Shown here piece by piece: positions 24,998 to 33,586 of a stretch of DNA of 64,000 nucleotides. The notes under the pieces are model-generated. The model was not told the origin of the DNA. It did not search any database and saw only the letters and a list, made by a program, of their open reading frames with translations. Each line of letters starts with the position of its first letter. Position 1 is the stretch's first letter. Source of the DNA: Actinospica robiniae DSM 44927 (GTDB lineage: Bacteria > Actinomycetota > Actinomycetes > Streptomycetales > Catenulisporaceae); the NCBI RefSeq assembly GCF_000504285.1, contig NZ_KI632511.1, positions 555,372 through 619,371 on the forward strand. The letters are read 5' to 3'. The position numbers were made by a program, and so were the translations under genes.

Positions 24998-26413
24998 ATG
25001 CCCAGTGGCGTTCGCAAAGCACTGATTATCGGCGTAGCCGCCCTGCTGTCCGGCGCCGCCGCGGCGGCCGGAGTCGTCGGGGCCTCTCCGGCCGCGGCCG
25101 CGGCAGCCGCGTTCCCAGCCCACTACTCCGCGCCGTACCTGCAGATCGACAGCTCGGACGCGGGCGACATGTCCGCCGACATGAGCGCGAGCGGCGACAA
25201 GTTCTACACCCTCGCGTTCCTCACGCCCTCCTCCGGCTGCACGCCCGAGTGGGAGGACGGCGGCGACTCGCTCGGCGCGTTCACCTCGCAGGTCAGCGCG
25301 GTGCAGTCGGCTGGCGGAAACGTCATCATCTCCTTCGGCGGCGAGGCCGGCGGCGAGCTCGCGCAGACCTGCACCTCGGTCTCCAGCCTGGAAGCGGCCT
25401 ACGCGAAGGTCGTGAGCACCTACCACGTGACCCGGCTCGACTTCGACATCGAAGGCTCAGTGCTCGACGACACCACGTCGAACGCGCGGCGCGACCAGGC
25501 GCTCGCCGAGCTCCAGGCGGCCAACCCGGCTGTGCAGATCGACTTCACGATCCCGGTCGACCCGACCGGCCTGGAGTCCGACGCGACCGCGCTGCTCAAG
25601 GACGCGCACAGCAAAGGCGTCGCGGTCAACCTCGTCAACATCATGACGATGGACTTCGGCGACGGGCAGAACGCGCTCAACGACGCCGAGTCGGCGGCGA
25701 AGGACACAGTGCCCCAGCTCGAAAGCGCCTTCGGCTCCTCCTCAACGCAGGCCTGGAACATGCTCGGGCTCACTCCCATCGCCGGCCAGAACGACGACAA
25801 CGAGGACTTCACCCAGTCCAACGCCTCCACTCTGGAGAGCTTCGCCGCCTCCAACGGCGTGCAGGAACTGTCGTTCTGGGAAGTCGACGGCTACGACAAG
25901 CCGCTCGGCTACGCGTACTCGAAGGTCTTCAACAAGATCACCAGCGGATCGTCCTCCGGCGGGGGCGGCAGCAGCGGCTTCCCGAGCGGCTACCACCAGC
26001 TGGTCGTGCAGAACAGCGGGCTTTGCATCGAGGTGAACGGCAACAGCACCGCGAACAACGCCGTCATCGACCAGTGGACCTGCAAGTCCACCAGCAACAC
26101 GAACCAGGAGTTCCAGTTCGTGTCGGCCTCCGGCGGCTACGGCGAGCTGCAGAACGAGAACAGCGGCAAGGACATCGTCGTGCAGAGCGCCTCGACCGCC
26201 CAGGGCGCCGAGATCATCCAGTACACCCAGAACGGCTCGGCCAACGGGCTCTGGCTGCCGATCCAGGAGTCCGACGGCACCTGGCAGTTCAAGAACCAGA
26301 ACAGCGGCCTGTGCCTGGACCAGGCCGGCGCCGTCACCACCCAGGGCGTCCAGTTCGACCAATGGACCTGCAAATCCGGCACAGGCAACAACCAGGACTT
26401 CGCTACCCGGTGA
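24998..26413 (+). CDS. Secreted chitinase: GH18 catalytic domain plus ricin-type lectin domain
   Basis: A 471-residue secreted enzyme that would hydrolyse chitin or related N-acetylglucosamine polymers outside the cell. Residues 1-38 are a signal peptide (VRKALIIGVAALLSGAAAAA, then Ala-rich cleavage region). The GH18 barrel follows: SFGGEAGG is the family's SxGG strand and LDFDIEGS holds the DxDxE motif with the acid/base Glu152. A Ser/Gly linker (SGSSSGGGGSSG) at about 315-326 joins a RICIN beta-trefoil (residues ~330-471) with QW-type repeats IDQWTCKS and FDQWTCKS, which probably binds carbohydrate. GGAGG lies 7 nt before the ATG. An operator-like palindrome is 168 bp upstream. Confidence 0.93.
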   Translation: MPSGVRKALIIGVAALLSGAAAAAGVVGASPAAAAAAAFPAHYSAPYLQIDSSDAGDMSADMSASGDKFYTLAFLTPSSGCTPEWEDGGDSLGAFTSQVSAVQSAGGNVIISFGGEAGGELAQTCTSVSSLEAAYAKVVSTYHVTRLDFDIEGSVLDDTTSNARRDQALAELQAANPAVQIDFTIPVDPTGLESDATALLKDAHSKGVAVNLVNIMTMDFGDGQNALNDAESAAKDTVPQLESAFGSSSTQAWNMLGLTPIAGQNDDNEDFTQSNASTLESFAASNGVQELSFWEVDGYDKPLGYAYSKVFNKITSGSSSGGGGSSGFPSGYHQLVVQNSGLCIEVNGNSTANNAVIDQWTCKSTSNTNQEFQFVSASGGYGELQNENSGKDIVVQSASTAQGAEIIQYTQNGSANGLWLPIQESDGTWQFKNQNSGLCLDQAGAVTTQGVQFDQWTCKSGTGNNQDFATR

Positions 26414-26529
26414 TACAGCGCTGAGTGACGAAGTACTGGACGGGGCCCTCGGCGGGTGGTCACCCACGACTCGCCGGGGCCTCGGCCGATCGGCTTGATG
26501 AGGTCGGTGACCACCGAACCGTGCGGCGC

Positions 26530-26842
26530 TTGTGCTCGACGGCCCGGCGGATGAAGTGGCTGGTCTCTTCGCGGTAGTGCCGAGAGGCTTTGGGATCCGC
26601 GGTCGAGGTCACCGTGTGGGTCGTCGTGTCTTTGTTGACCACGGTGATTTTGGCCCGGGGTGAGACGGTCAGGACGGCCGGGTGAACGTGAAGCCCTCTA
26701 TGACGATGGTGTCAGGGCTCGTAGTCGGTGTGGTTGTCGTGACGGCCGGGGCCGGGTTGCTTGAGTTCGAGGAGCAGCCGGCTGTGGCCGACCGGGGCGC
26801 CTCGCAGCGAGGGCAATGCGGTGCACGGTCGTTTCTTTTCAT
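26530..26842 (-). pseudogene. Cupredoxin-like copper-binding lipoprotein, frameshifted
   Basis: From ATG 26842 the minus strand reads MKRNDRAPHCPRC ... ATAGCSSNSSNPAPAVTTTT, a lipobox-like Cys and a Thr/Pro linker, then PDTIVIEGFTFTRPS and a stop at about 26680. In another frame it continues as LTVSPRAKITVVNKDTTTHT and VTSTADPKASRHY. TIVIEGFTFTPxSLTVSPGxKITVVNKDTTTHTVTS-type sequence is the start of a plastocyanin-like cupredoxin domain. The frameshift, the damaged signal peptide and the missing C-terminal Cys/His/Met copper ligands show decay. It lies just downstream of the ferritin-like pair. Confidence 0.65.
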
Positions 26843-26944
26843 CAACGCTATGACAGTCGGGCGGCCCGAAGCCGAATGGGGCTGTCCGCGGGGCGCGGCG
26901 GTGGCCGTCGGCGCGCCCCGCGGACAGGATCGTGGGCCGCGGTG

Positions 26945-27769
26945 CTACACGGTGAGCAGGGCGGGGCTCGCGGCCATGCTGGTGCCGAGGAAGGCGTCGG
27001 GGACCGGGTAGTTGCCGAGGACGAAGTTCAGGACCGCGGCGTGCATCGCCTCGACCGGCGCGATGGATGCGGCGGTGGCGATGCCTGCGGCGCTTGAGAC
27101 GTGGGCGGTGGCGAACAGGTAGGTCTCGGCGGCCTGGTTCTCGAGTTCCAGGGCGAGCTTCGCGACCGCGCCGACACTGGTGGCCGCGCCCAGGGCCCGG
27201 ATGGTGGCGGGCTGGTTCGTCAGCGGCACGTTCGTGATCGCCGGTACGCCGGCGCCGGTGAGTACCGCGTTCCACGCCTTGGCATGGTCCTGATGCTGGC
27301 TCATCGCGGTCTGGACGAAGGTGGCCACCGCCGGGGGCACGGTGCCGAGCTTGCCGGCCTGCGCGGCGGTCAGCGCGGCCTTGTAGGCGCCGACGGCCTG
27401 GTTCTCGAGCGCGACGACCTTCAGGTCGCTGGTGTAGGGGCTGTTCATCGCCGAGCCCGAGGATGCGGCTCGCGTGTTCGGGTTCTGCGTGCCCGACCCG
27501 CTCGCGTTCGAGCTGTTCGAGCTGTTCGAAGAGCATGCGGCGAGGGCGAGCGCGACGCCCGTTCCGCCAAGGCCGAGGAGGAATCCGCGGCGTCCGACGC
27601 GGCTGTCCGCGGCTGCGATGGCACCGTTGTCGTGCAGTTCCTCGACGAGGTCGGCGGCCCGGGCCTGCATCGTCGGGTACGCGGTGCGGTGAGCGTCGTC
27701 GAACTCGCGGGTCATCGCGGTCAGGGCGGCTTCGCTGACGGGCAATTGCCAGTCGGAGGTGTGGCTCAC
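26945..27769 (-). CDS. Exported ferritin-like protein B (Tat lipoprotein)
   Basis: A 274-residue protein from GTG 27769, translationally coupled to the upstream ferritin-like gene by a GTGA overlap. Residues ~1-60 are a hydrophilic helical segment (LPVSEAALTAMTREFDDAHR). A twin-arginine lipoprotein signal then appears internally: RVGRRGFLLGLGGTGVALAL followed by AACSSN. A Ser/Asn-rich linker leads to a four-helix ferritin-like domain (PF13668 type) with ALENQAVGAYKAALTAAQAG, AMSQHQDHAKAWNAVLTGAG, LELENQAAETYLFATAHVSS and APVEAMHAAVLNFVLGNYPV. The regularly placed Glu and His residues could bind a di-metal site. The substrate and metal are unknown. Confidence 0.78.
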   Translation of the reverse strand: MSHTSDWQLPVSEAALTAMTREFDDAHRTAYPTMQARAADLVEELHDNGAIAAADSRVGRRGFLLGLGGTGVALALAACSSNSSNSSNASGSGTQNPNTRAASSGSAMNSPYTSDLKVVALENQAVGAYKAALTAAQAGKLGTVPPAVATFVQTAMSQHQDHAKAWNAVLTGAGVPAITNVPLTNQPATIRALGAATSVGAVAKLALELENQAAETYLFATAHVSSAAGIATAASIAPVEAMHAAVLNFVLGNYPVPDAFLGTSMAASPALLTV

Positions 27770-28575
27770 GACACGGCCCCTTCGCTGATCGGGGAGGCTT
27801 TGGTGGTCGGGTAGAACGCGACGGGGATGCCGACGCTGCCGGCTGCGGCGGGCAGTTTGGCGGCGTCGGTCGGGATCGTGATCAGGTCGGCGTCGTTCGC
27901 ATTCATCAGCGCCTGCACGGAGAGCAGCACGGTGCGGTGTTGGGCCTCGACCGGGGCGACGGAGCCGAACAGGGTGCGCAGCGAGGCGGTGGAGGCGAGC
28001 GAGACGTACTTGGCGTAGGTCTGCGCCGCCACGTCCTCGAGGGTGAGGGCGAGCGCGACGACGTCGCCGGGGTTCTTGATGTTCGGCAGCGCGGACTTGA
28101 CCACGGCCGCGTACTTCGGGTCGGGGTTGTTCTGGGTCTTGGCGCCGGCCTGGGTGAGAGCGGCGTTGAACGCCGCGGCGTGTGCTTGGTGCTGCGCGGT
28201 GGTCTTGGTAATGAATGCCGCGACGGTGGCATTGCCGGATTTGATGAAGTCGAGGCCCGCGGCGGTGGTGTACACCGAGACCGCGAGGTTCTCGATGGAC
28301 GCGGCGGTCTGCAGTGCCATGACGTCGTTGGCGTTCGGACTCGGCGAGGCGGAATCCGCGCTCGCGCGTGTGGCGCCGACCAGCAGGGCTCCGGCGCCGA
28401 GCAGGCTCGCGGCCCACGCGCTCGGACCGCGGCCGCCATGGGCGCGGGCGTCGCGCCGCTCTTCGGCGAAATCGCCGAGCGCGGCGGCGGTGATGCGGGT
28501 GGCGTCGCTGTGCAGGTCCTGGGACTGCTCGGTCAGCTCTGAAAGCAGCCGGGTGTCGATGGCTTGGCCATCCAT
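27766..28575 (-). CDS. Exported ferritin-like protein A
   Basis: A 269-residue paralogue of the next gene. The start at ATG 28575 (MDGQAIDTRLLSELTEQSQD) has GGGAGA upstream. A hydrophilic N-terminal segment precedes a hydrophobic stretch AWAASLLGAGALLVGATRAS at about residues 53-72 that ends in an AxA-like site, so the rest is probably outside the membrane. The ferritin-like helices carry SIENLAVSVYTTAAGLDF, KTTAQHQAHAAAFNAALTQA, LTLEDVAAQTYAKYVSLAST and APVEAQHRTVLLSVQALMNA, the same Glu/His pattern as its partner. Tandem order and GTGA overlap suggest that the two proteins act together, perhaps as a hetero-oligomer. Confidence 0.75.
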   Translation of the reverse strand: MDGQAIDTRLLSELTEQSQDLHSDATRITAAALGDFAEERRDARAHGGRGPSAWAASLLGAGALLVGATRASADSASPSPNANDVMALQTAASIENLAVSVYTTAAGLDFIKSGNATVAAFITKTTAQHQAHAAAFNAALTQAGAKTQNNPDPKYAAVVKSALPNIKNPGDVVALALTLEDVAAQTYAKYVSLASTASLRTLFGSVAPVEAQHRTVLLSVQALMNANDADLITIPTDAAKLPAAAGSVGIPVAFYPTTKASPISEGAVS

Positions 28576-29215
28576 CGCGGTCTCCCTCTCGTGTGTGATC
28601 TCAGGCCGGCGATGAACCGGCCCTCCGAGCCCTCCATTCGGCGAGCGCGGTCGCCCGGATTGCTTCCCGGCCCGCATACGCCCACGGATTCACGCGACGG
28701 AGTGGCGCGGGCATCCGACGCGTCCGCGGTTGCGAAAAGGCAGAGGCGGGCCGGGCGGCCCGCAGGAAAGGAACCTCCGGGATGAGGTTCCTCACGAGTG
28801 GCCTGCGTGATGAAGAAAGCCGAGCGGAGTGCCTGAGCAGCCGACATGGTTACCGGAGATGGGTGATGAGGAGTGCGCCTTCCCACCATCGGGTTCGGCC
28901 AATGACTGCGGCTGCAAACCAAAGGTGGGCTGGGCGAGGGGCGCCCATTCAAGGGGCTATGCCGGGGACTACCAGTTACGCGTTCCGCTGGGCCGACCGC
29001 GCCCGCAGTCGCAGCGGCGGCAAGATGCCGATCGCGGCGACCGCCTCGGTGGCGACCCGCGAGGCGCCGGCGCTCGCCTGTACCCCCGGAGTGGCCCGCG
29101 GCTGCACCGCGATTCACGAAGACCGAGCCCTGGCCGCGCATTACACCTGGGTCTCGAACACAGTCGCCTGGATGAGCGCGGAGCACCCCTCCTCGGTCCT
29201 TGCCCTGACTCAGGC
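28576..29215. other. 640-bp intergenic region without a supported gene
   Basis: Between the ferritin-like operon start and the end of the next SDR gene I find only frames of poor composition. A 9-bp perfect hairpin (28769-28792) is the only clear structure. The promoter of the ferritin-like pair should lie in 28576-28760. The region 28800-29215 has a run of short direct and inverted matches but no recognisable RNA family. Confidence 0.45.
28769..28792. terminator. Short perfect hairpin, possible terminator
   Basis: AGGAACCTC (28769-28777) pairs with GAGGTTCCT (28784-28792) around a CGGGAT loop, a 9-bp perfect stem. No U tract follows on either strand. It lies between the SDR gene end (29216, minus) and the ferritin-like promoter, so it could stop read-through from the SDR/ADH unit. 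An operator for the ferritin-like genes is an alternative. Confidence 0.4.
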
Positions 29216-30109
29216 TCAGACGGTGTGCGGGTGCAGCAGGTCCTCCAGGCCGATGCGGTTGAGGAATCGCTCTCGAATGCGGTCGGCCACGAGCGAGACC
29301 TCCTCGGAACCGTCGTTGGCCGGGTCGACGTGGACCCGGAAGGGGCGGTTGCCGTGCGGGGTGTCGACGACCTCGACGACGGCGTCGGCTACCTGGGAGA
29401 CGTCCGCGTCCGCCGGGGCGAGCTCCGCCAGGCGCTGGGAGACTTGATCCATCAGACCCGCGTAGCGCTCGTCGTAGGCCTTGACCGTCTCCTGATCCGC
29501 CGGGCGGCCGCTGGTAGCGAAGTGCTGGGTGCCCGAGGTGAACGAGCCCGGCACGACGATGGTGGTCTCGATGTTGAATCGGGCCAGTTCCGCGGCGTAG
29601 CTCACGGCCAGCGCATCCATGCCGGCCTTGGCCGCGAAGTAGGGCGCGAGGTAAGGCGGGGTGCCGCCCTTCGTACTGGTTGAACCGATCCACAGCACCA
29701 GGCCCTCGCCCTGCCGGCGCAGGACCGGTAGCGCCGCCCGGTTCACGCGCTGGGTGCCGAGGACATTGGTGTCGTATACGGAGTCGATCTCCTCGGCGCT
29801 CCACGCCTCGGTGGGGCCGATGACCATGTGGCCCGCGTTGTGCACGACGACATCGAGCCGGCCCTGCTCCTCGACGATCTTCGCGATCGCGGCATCGGCG
29901 GACTGCTGCGAGAGCACGTCGAGTTCGACGGTGTGCAGGTCCACGCCGTGTTCCTTTGCGTAGGCGGCGGTTTCGGCGACACGCTCGGCGTTGCGGCCGG
30001 TGGTCGCGCGCATGCCCGCGTAAACGGTGTGGCCGGCCGCGGCGAGCGCGCGGGCGCTCAAGGCTCCGAAGCCAGAGCCCGCGCCGGTGATGACGACGAC
30101 CTTGCTCAT
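29216..30109 (-). CDS. Short-chain dehydrogenase/reductase (SDR)
   Basis: A 297-residue SDR. Glycine motif TGAGSGFGALSARAL at residues 8-22, HNAGHMVIGPTEAW for the NNAG region, and catalytic Ser/Tyr/Lys in LWIGSTSTKGGTPPYLAPYF then AAKAGM. The C-terminal ~60 residues extend past the core and include a specificity loop. It lies 57 bp downstream of a zinc alcohol dehydrogenase on the same strand, so both are probably co-expressed oxidoreductases. The substrate is unknown. Confidence 0.9.
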   Translation of the reverse strand: MSKVVVITGAGSGFGALSARALAAAGHTVYAGMRATTGRNAERVAETAAYAKEHGVDLHTVELDVLSQQSADAAIAKIVEEQGRLDVVVHNAGHMVIGPTEAWSAEEIDSVYDTNVLGTQRVNRAALPVLRRQGEGLVLWIGSTSTKGGTPPYLAPYFAAKAGMDALAVSYAAELARFNIETTIVVPGSFTSGTQHFATSGRPADQETVKAYDERYAGLMDQVSQRLAELAPADADVSQVADAVVEVVDTPHGNRPFRVHVDPANDGSEEVSLVADRIRERFLNRIGLEDLLHPHTV

Positions 30110-30166
30110 GGAAGACTCCTGACGAGGTTGACGTACGGAGCTGCTTCGCGGATCGCGGACCGGGGG

Positions 30167-31174
30167 TCAGAAGACGATGACCGAGCGGCCATGGCTTCGC
30201 CCCTCGGCCATCGCCTTGAGCGCGGCAGGCGCATCGTCCAGGCTGATCCGCGTGACCTCGGGGTAGATGCCGTGCTGGTGGGAGAACGTGAGCGTGTCGC
30301 GCAGGTCGTGCGGCGAACCGGAGGGGTTGGCCATCACGTGCAGTCGGTTGAGCACCATGGGCTGGGTCGGCACCGTCACCGGATCCTCGCCATAGCCGCA
30401 TAGCACCAGGGTCCCGTCGGGGGCCAGGCCGCCGAGGGTGGCTGTGGCCGCCGCGGTGGAGGGCGCAGCGTTGAGGATCACTTCGGCGCCGCCGTCCCAT
30501 TCCTTGAGCGCGGCGGCCGGATCGGTCTCGGCGCTGGCGATGAACAATTCCGCGCCGAGTCGTTCGGCCTCGTCGTGAGCGCGATCGGAGCGGCCGACGA
30601 CCGCGACGCGTGCGCCCATGGCGACCGCGTAGCGCACGGCCATGGTGCCGACGCCGCCGAGGCCGATCACCGCGACCCGGGAGCTGGGCGTCGTGCCCGC
30701 CCGGCGCAGCCCGTTGAACGCGGTGATACCCGCGCACATCAGCGGTGCACCGGCGACCGGGTCCAATCCGGCCGGCAGCGGCGTGACGAAACCTGCCTTG
30801 AGCAGCGCGTACTGTGCATAACCTCCGTTGGCCACGATGCCGGTGATCCGCTTGTCGGGACACAGGATCTGCTCGCCGCGCACGCAGTAGTCGCAATGCC
30901 CGCACGAGTCGTACAGGAACTGCGCGCCGACAGCGGTGCCCACCTCGGGGAAGGCCACGCCGGGGCCGACGGCGGCGATGGTGCCGGTGATCTCATGGCC
31001 GGGGACGACGGGGAAGCGGGCGAACGGATAGTGGCCCTGCAGCAGGCCGAGATCGGTGAAGCACACGCCGCAGGCGGTGAGCTTCACCAGCACCTCGCCG
31101 AACCCGGGTTCGGGCACATCCAGGTCGGTGATCGAAAGCGGTTGGTCGACAGCGGTGGCGATGGCAGCTCGCAC
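30167..31174 (-). CDS. Zinc-dependent alcohol dehydrogenase (MDR family)
   Basis: A 335-residue AdhP-like enzyme. Catalytic zinc ligands are Cys37 in ACGVCFTDLG and the GHE motif in VPGHEITGTIAAVGPGVAFP. Structural zinc cysteines are clustered in SCGHCDYCVRGEQILCPDKR. The Rossmann motif is VIGLGGVGTMAVRYAVAMGA, followed by VVGRS rather than an acidic residue, which allows NADP(H). It oxidises an alcohol or reduces an aldehyde; the exact substrate is open. It is the first gene of a two-gene unit with the downstream SDR. Confidence 0.92.
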   Translation of the reverse strand: MRAAIATAVDQPLSITDLDVPEPGFGEVLVKLTACGVCFTDLGLLQGHYPFARFPVVPGHEITGTIAAVGPGVAFPEVGTAVGAQFLYDSCGHCDYCVRGEQILCPDKRITGIVANGGYAQYALLKAGFVTPLPAGLDPVAGAPLMCAGITAFNGLRRAGTTPSSRVAVIGLGGVGTMAVRYAVAMGARVAVVGRSDRAHDEAERLGAELFIASAETDPAAALKEWDGGAEVILNAAPSTAAATATLGGLAPDGTLVLCGYGEDPVTVPTQPMVLNRLHVMANPSGSPHDLRDTLTFSHQHGIYPEVTRISLDDAPAALKAMAEGRSHGRSVIVF

Positions 31175-31545
31175 GGGGACATCCCCTCTATCCGGTTGTC
31201 GGGTCGTGGCGGTCGATGCTCGCAGCCGGCATGGGCTCGCAGGGTGACGGGCCGCTCACTCCCAGTCCTATCATCGAATCGATCAGTTTTCAGCGGAGGC
31301 CGTCGGCCTTCGAAATTGCACAGGTGGTGATCGGTACCGCCCGCACATCGCCGAAACCGGGTGGATGGGAGCCGCCACGGTCGCGTCACGAGGACGGGAC
31401 CTGCGCTGAAGCGCTGTCGTCGGGTGGTCTGGCGGCTGCACGTGGGCGCGGTGCTGAGCGTGACGGCCGATGCTGCGGGCTGGGAGCAGATCCCCAAGAT
31501 CGCCACAGTGTGCCGATTTCGCTGTCGAACGCTCGGCGTTCGTGC
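31175..31545. other. 371-bp intergenic region, nothing recognised
   Basis: The stretch between the ADH start and the 3' end of the FAD oxidoreductase contains no frame with protein-like composition and no clear hairpin. The ADH/SDR promoter is expected within about 31180-31300. AT content rises slightly near 31265-31285 (CTATCATCGAATCGATCAG), a plausible promoter or operator zone that includes the palindrome ATCGAATCGAT. Confidence 0.4.
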
Positions 31546-32940
31546 TCATGGACCCGACGGCCCGGAACCCGGCTTGATGTTCTGGTTGCCGTGGAAGAGG
31601 TTGTCCGGGTCGTACTGCTGCTTCACTCGCGCCAAGCGGTCGTAGTTTCCGCGGTACGTGGCCTGGACCCGGTCCTGCGGTTCCTCCTGCCCGATGAAGT
31701 TGACGTAGGAGCCGCCCATCGAGTGCGGGTGCAGTTCGCCCCAATAGTCGAGGCACCACTGCTTGATCGCGGCGGCGTTGGCCGGGTCGGGGTCGATCCC
31801 GCCGATGATGCCGGACCACGTCGCGTCGCGGTAGCTCCAGGCCGTGGCGTCGGGCGCGACCCGGTGAGCCGCCCCGTCGACGGGATACAGGTGCATCGTG
31901 GACAACGCGGTCGGGATCCTGCTGCCGAATCGTGCATGGATTTCGGCGGCCTCGTCACTGATCTGATCGAAGAAGTCGCCGCGCCAGTACCACTGGAGTC
32001 CGCGCGGCAGCAGCTCGTCGAACATGCTCTGCAGCATCGGGTAGGGCATCGGCGCCACGAACCGCAACGCCGGGTCGGGCGGCGCTCCCGCGGCGTTGAG
32101 AAGCTCGTTCAGGGCCTCGGCGCCCTCGGTGTGGTTCCAGATGACGCCGCAGACCTTGGTCAGGTGGATCTCCTCGGGGAACGGCGGCCCGGGCGGGACG
32201 ACCAGCTCGGCGAAGAAGCCGCTGGCCTGCTCGGGGACCTGTGGCAGATACCTGCGGTACCACTCCAGCACCTCGCGGGCCCGCTCGATGGGCCACAGGG
32301 TGATCCCCACGCCGACCGTGTCCACCGGGTGCAGCCGGAACGTGAACGACGTGGCGACGCCGAAGTTTCCTCCGCCCCCGCGCAGGGCCCAGAACAAGTC
32401 CGTCTCGTGATCCTCGTCGGCGGTGACGAAGCTCCCGTCGGCCAGCACCACGTCGGCGGAGAGCAGATTGTCGACGGTCAGACCGTAGCTCCTGGTCAGG
32501 TGGCCGTGGCCGCCGCCGAGGGTGAGACCGGCGACGCCGGTGGTGGACATGATGCCCGTCGGCGTGGCCAAGCCGAACCCGTGGGAGGCGTGGTCGAGCT
32601 CGCCGAGCGTGGACCCTCCGGCGACCGTGGCGGTGCGGGATCGCGGGTCGACTCGGACGCCGCGCAGAGCCGACAGGTCCAGCGTGACCCCGTCGTCGAT
32701 GAGGCCGAGCCCCGGACCGCTGTGCCCGCCGCCCATGACGGCGAGTTCCAACCCGCTCTCGCGCAGGAAACCCACGGCCGCCATGACGTCGGCGGCGTCC
32801 GCGCAGCGCACCAGCGCAGCCGGCCGCTTGTCGATCATCGCGTTGTAGACGCTTCGGGCCGAGTCGTAGTCCGGGTCGCCCGGGGCGACGATCGGGCCGC
32901 GCAGCGCGGTTCTCATCGGGTCCAAAACTGAGCTGTCCAT
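31546..32940 (-). CDS. FAD-linked oxidoreductase (BBE/GlcD-like)
   Basis: A 464-residue flavoprotein from ATG 32940 (MDSSVLDPMRTALRG), with GGAGG 9 nt upstream; the frame upstream of it is rejected for poor composition. The PCMH-type FAD domain has RPAALVRCADAADVMAAVGF, ELAVMGGGHSGPGLGL (the GGGHS block that covalently binds FAD via His in this family), GVAGLTLGGGHGHLTRSYGL and FWALRGGGGNFGVATSFTFR. The C-terminal BBE motif YRGNYDRLARVKQQYDPDNL then FHGNQNI is intact. A second covalent Cys is not obvious. The substrate is likely a sugar or alkaloid/polyketide alcohol, not determinable here. Confidence 0.92.
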   Translation of the reverse strand: MDSSVLDPMRTALRGPIVAPGDPDYDSARSVYNAMIDKRPAALVRCADAADVMAAVGFLRESGLELAVMGGGHSGPGLGLIDDGVTLDLSALRGVRVDPRSRTATVAGGSTLGELDHASHGFGLATPTGIMSTTGVAGLTLGGGHGHLTRSYGLTVDNLLSADVVLADGSFVTADEDHETDLFWALRGGGGNFGVATSFTFRLHPVDTVGVGITLWPIERAREVLEWYRRYLPQVPEQASGFFAELVVPPGPPFPEEIHLTKVCGVIWNHTEGAEALNELLNAAGAPPDPALRFVAPMPYPMLQSMFDELLPRGLQWYWRGDFFDQISDEAAEIHARFGSRIPTALSTMHLYPVDGAAHRVAPDATAWSYRDATWSGIIGGIDPDPANAAAIKQWCLDYWGELHPHSMGGSYVNFIGQEEPQDRVQATYRGNYDRLARVKQQYDPDNLFHGNQNIKPGSGPSGP

Positions 32941-33505
32941 GGAAAGACCTCCAGGCGGGTTCGGGCCGCTTCCGCGTGCTCGGGGCACGGCGATCGTGCT
33001 CGCCCCACAGCTGAACGTCTGGAAAATCTCGCCGCCGGGCAGAACCGACCCCGCGTTCGGAGCCCTGGGTTCAGGCGACCCCTCCCCGCCGCACCGCAAC
33101 TCCTTCCAGCATCACCCGCCCGCCGTGCGCCTGCAACCTGGCGGCAGACGCCGTTGCCGACATCGCAGACCTGATCCCCGGCGGCGGCGGGGTCGTCGTC
33201 CTCGGGCTGCCGGAGGACGGCTCGGGTATGACCTGCTGGCGACGTCTTCGAGGCGGAGCGGTTCGTGATCTGGTCCGCGCCCGACCAAACGACCGGTGAG
33301 CTGCCGACATGGTCGCTCTTGCGGATGTCGACGACGACCGCATGGCCGAAGCGCGGCTGCGCTGCCAGGAGCATTTCGACGCCGGCTGAACCCGTTGACT
33401 TGTACTGGCTCGTTCAGCGGGCGTGTCTGCGTCAGCGGGATCCGACCCGGCCGTGCTCGCCCAGCGGCAGCTCCCGGGGTCGGCGACAGGTAGTAGTGGA
33501 AGCCA
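32941..33505. other. 565-bp intergenic region with possible decayed coding sequence
   Basis: No intact gene. A plus-strand segment near 33130-33240 reads CNLAADAVADIADLIPGGGG then VVVLGLPEDGSGMTCW, which has protein-like composition but no start, no end and no recognised family, so it may be a relic. The rest has no structure I can assign. The promoter of the FAD enzyme should lie within about 33000. Confidence 0.35.
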
Positions 33506-33565
33506 TCAGGCCCCTGCGGGCGAGGCCGCCTCCCGGAGAGGCGCCTCGCGCCACAGGGGTCTGAT
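33506..33565 (-). terminator. Long branched hairpin after the xylanase gene
   Basis: Directly downstream of the GH11 stop codon (33587). The outer stem TCAGGCCCCTG (33506-33516) pairs with CAGGGGTCTGA (33554-33564) with one G-T pair, and the inner CGAGGC/GCCTCG and GCCTC/GAGGC segments fold inside. This is a strong factor-independent-like terminator for a GC-rich genome. Confidence 0.7.
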
Positions 33566-33586
33566 ATTCCTCTGGACCGCGGCGGG

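Noticed and set aside
28800-29215. Riboswitch or structured RNA in the gap upstream of the ferritin-like pair
   Set aside because: Conserved-looking short words are present, but I could not build a recognisable aptamer, and the orientation relative to genes is inconsistent.
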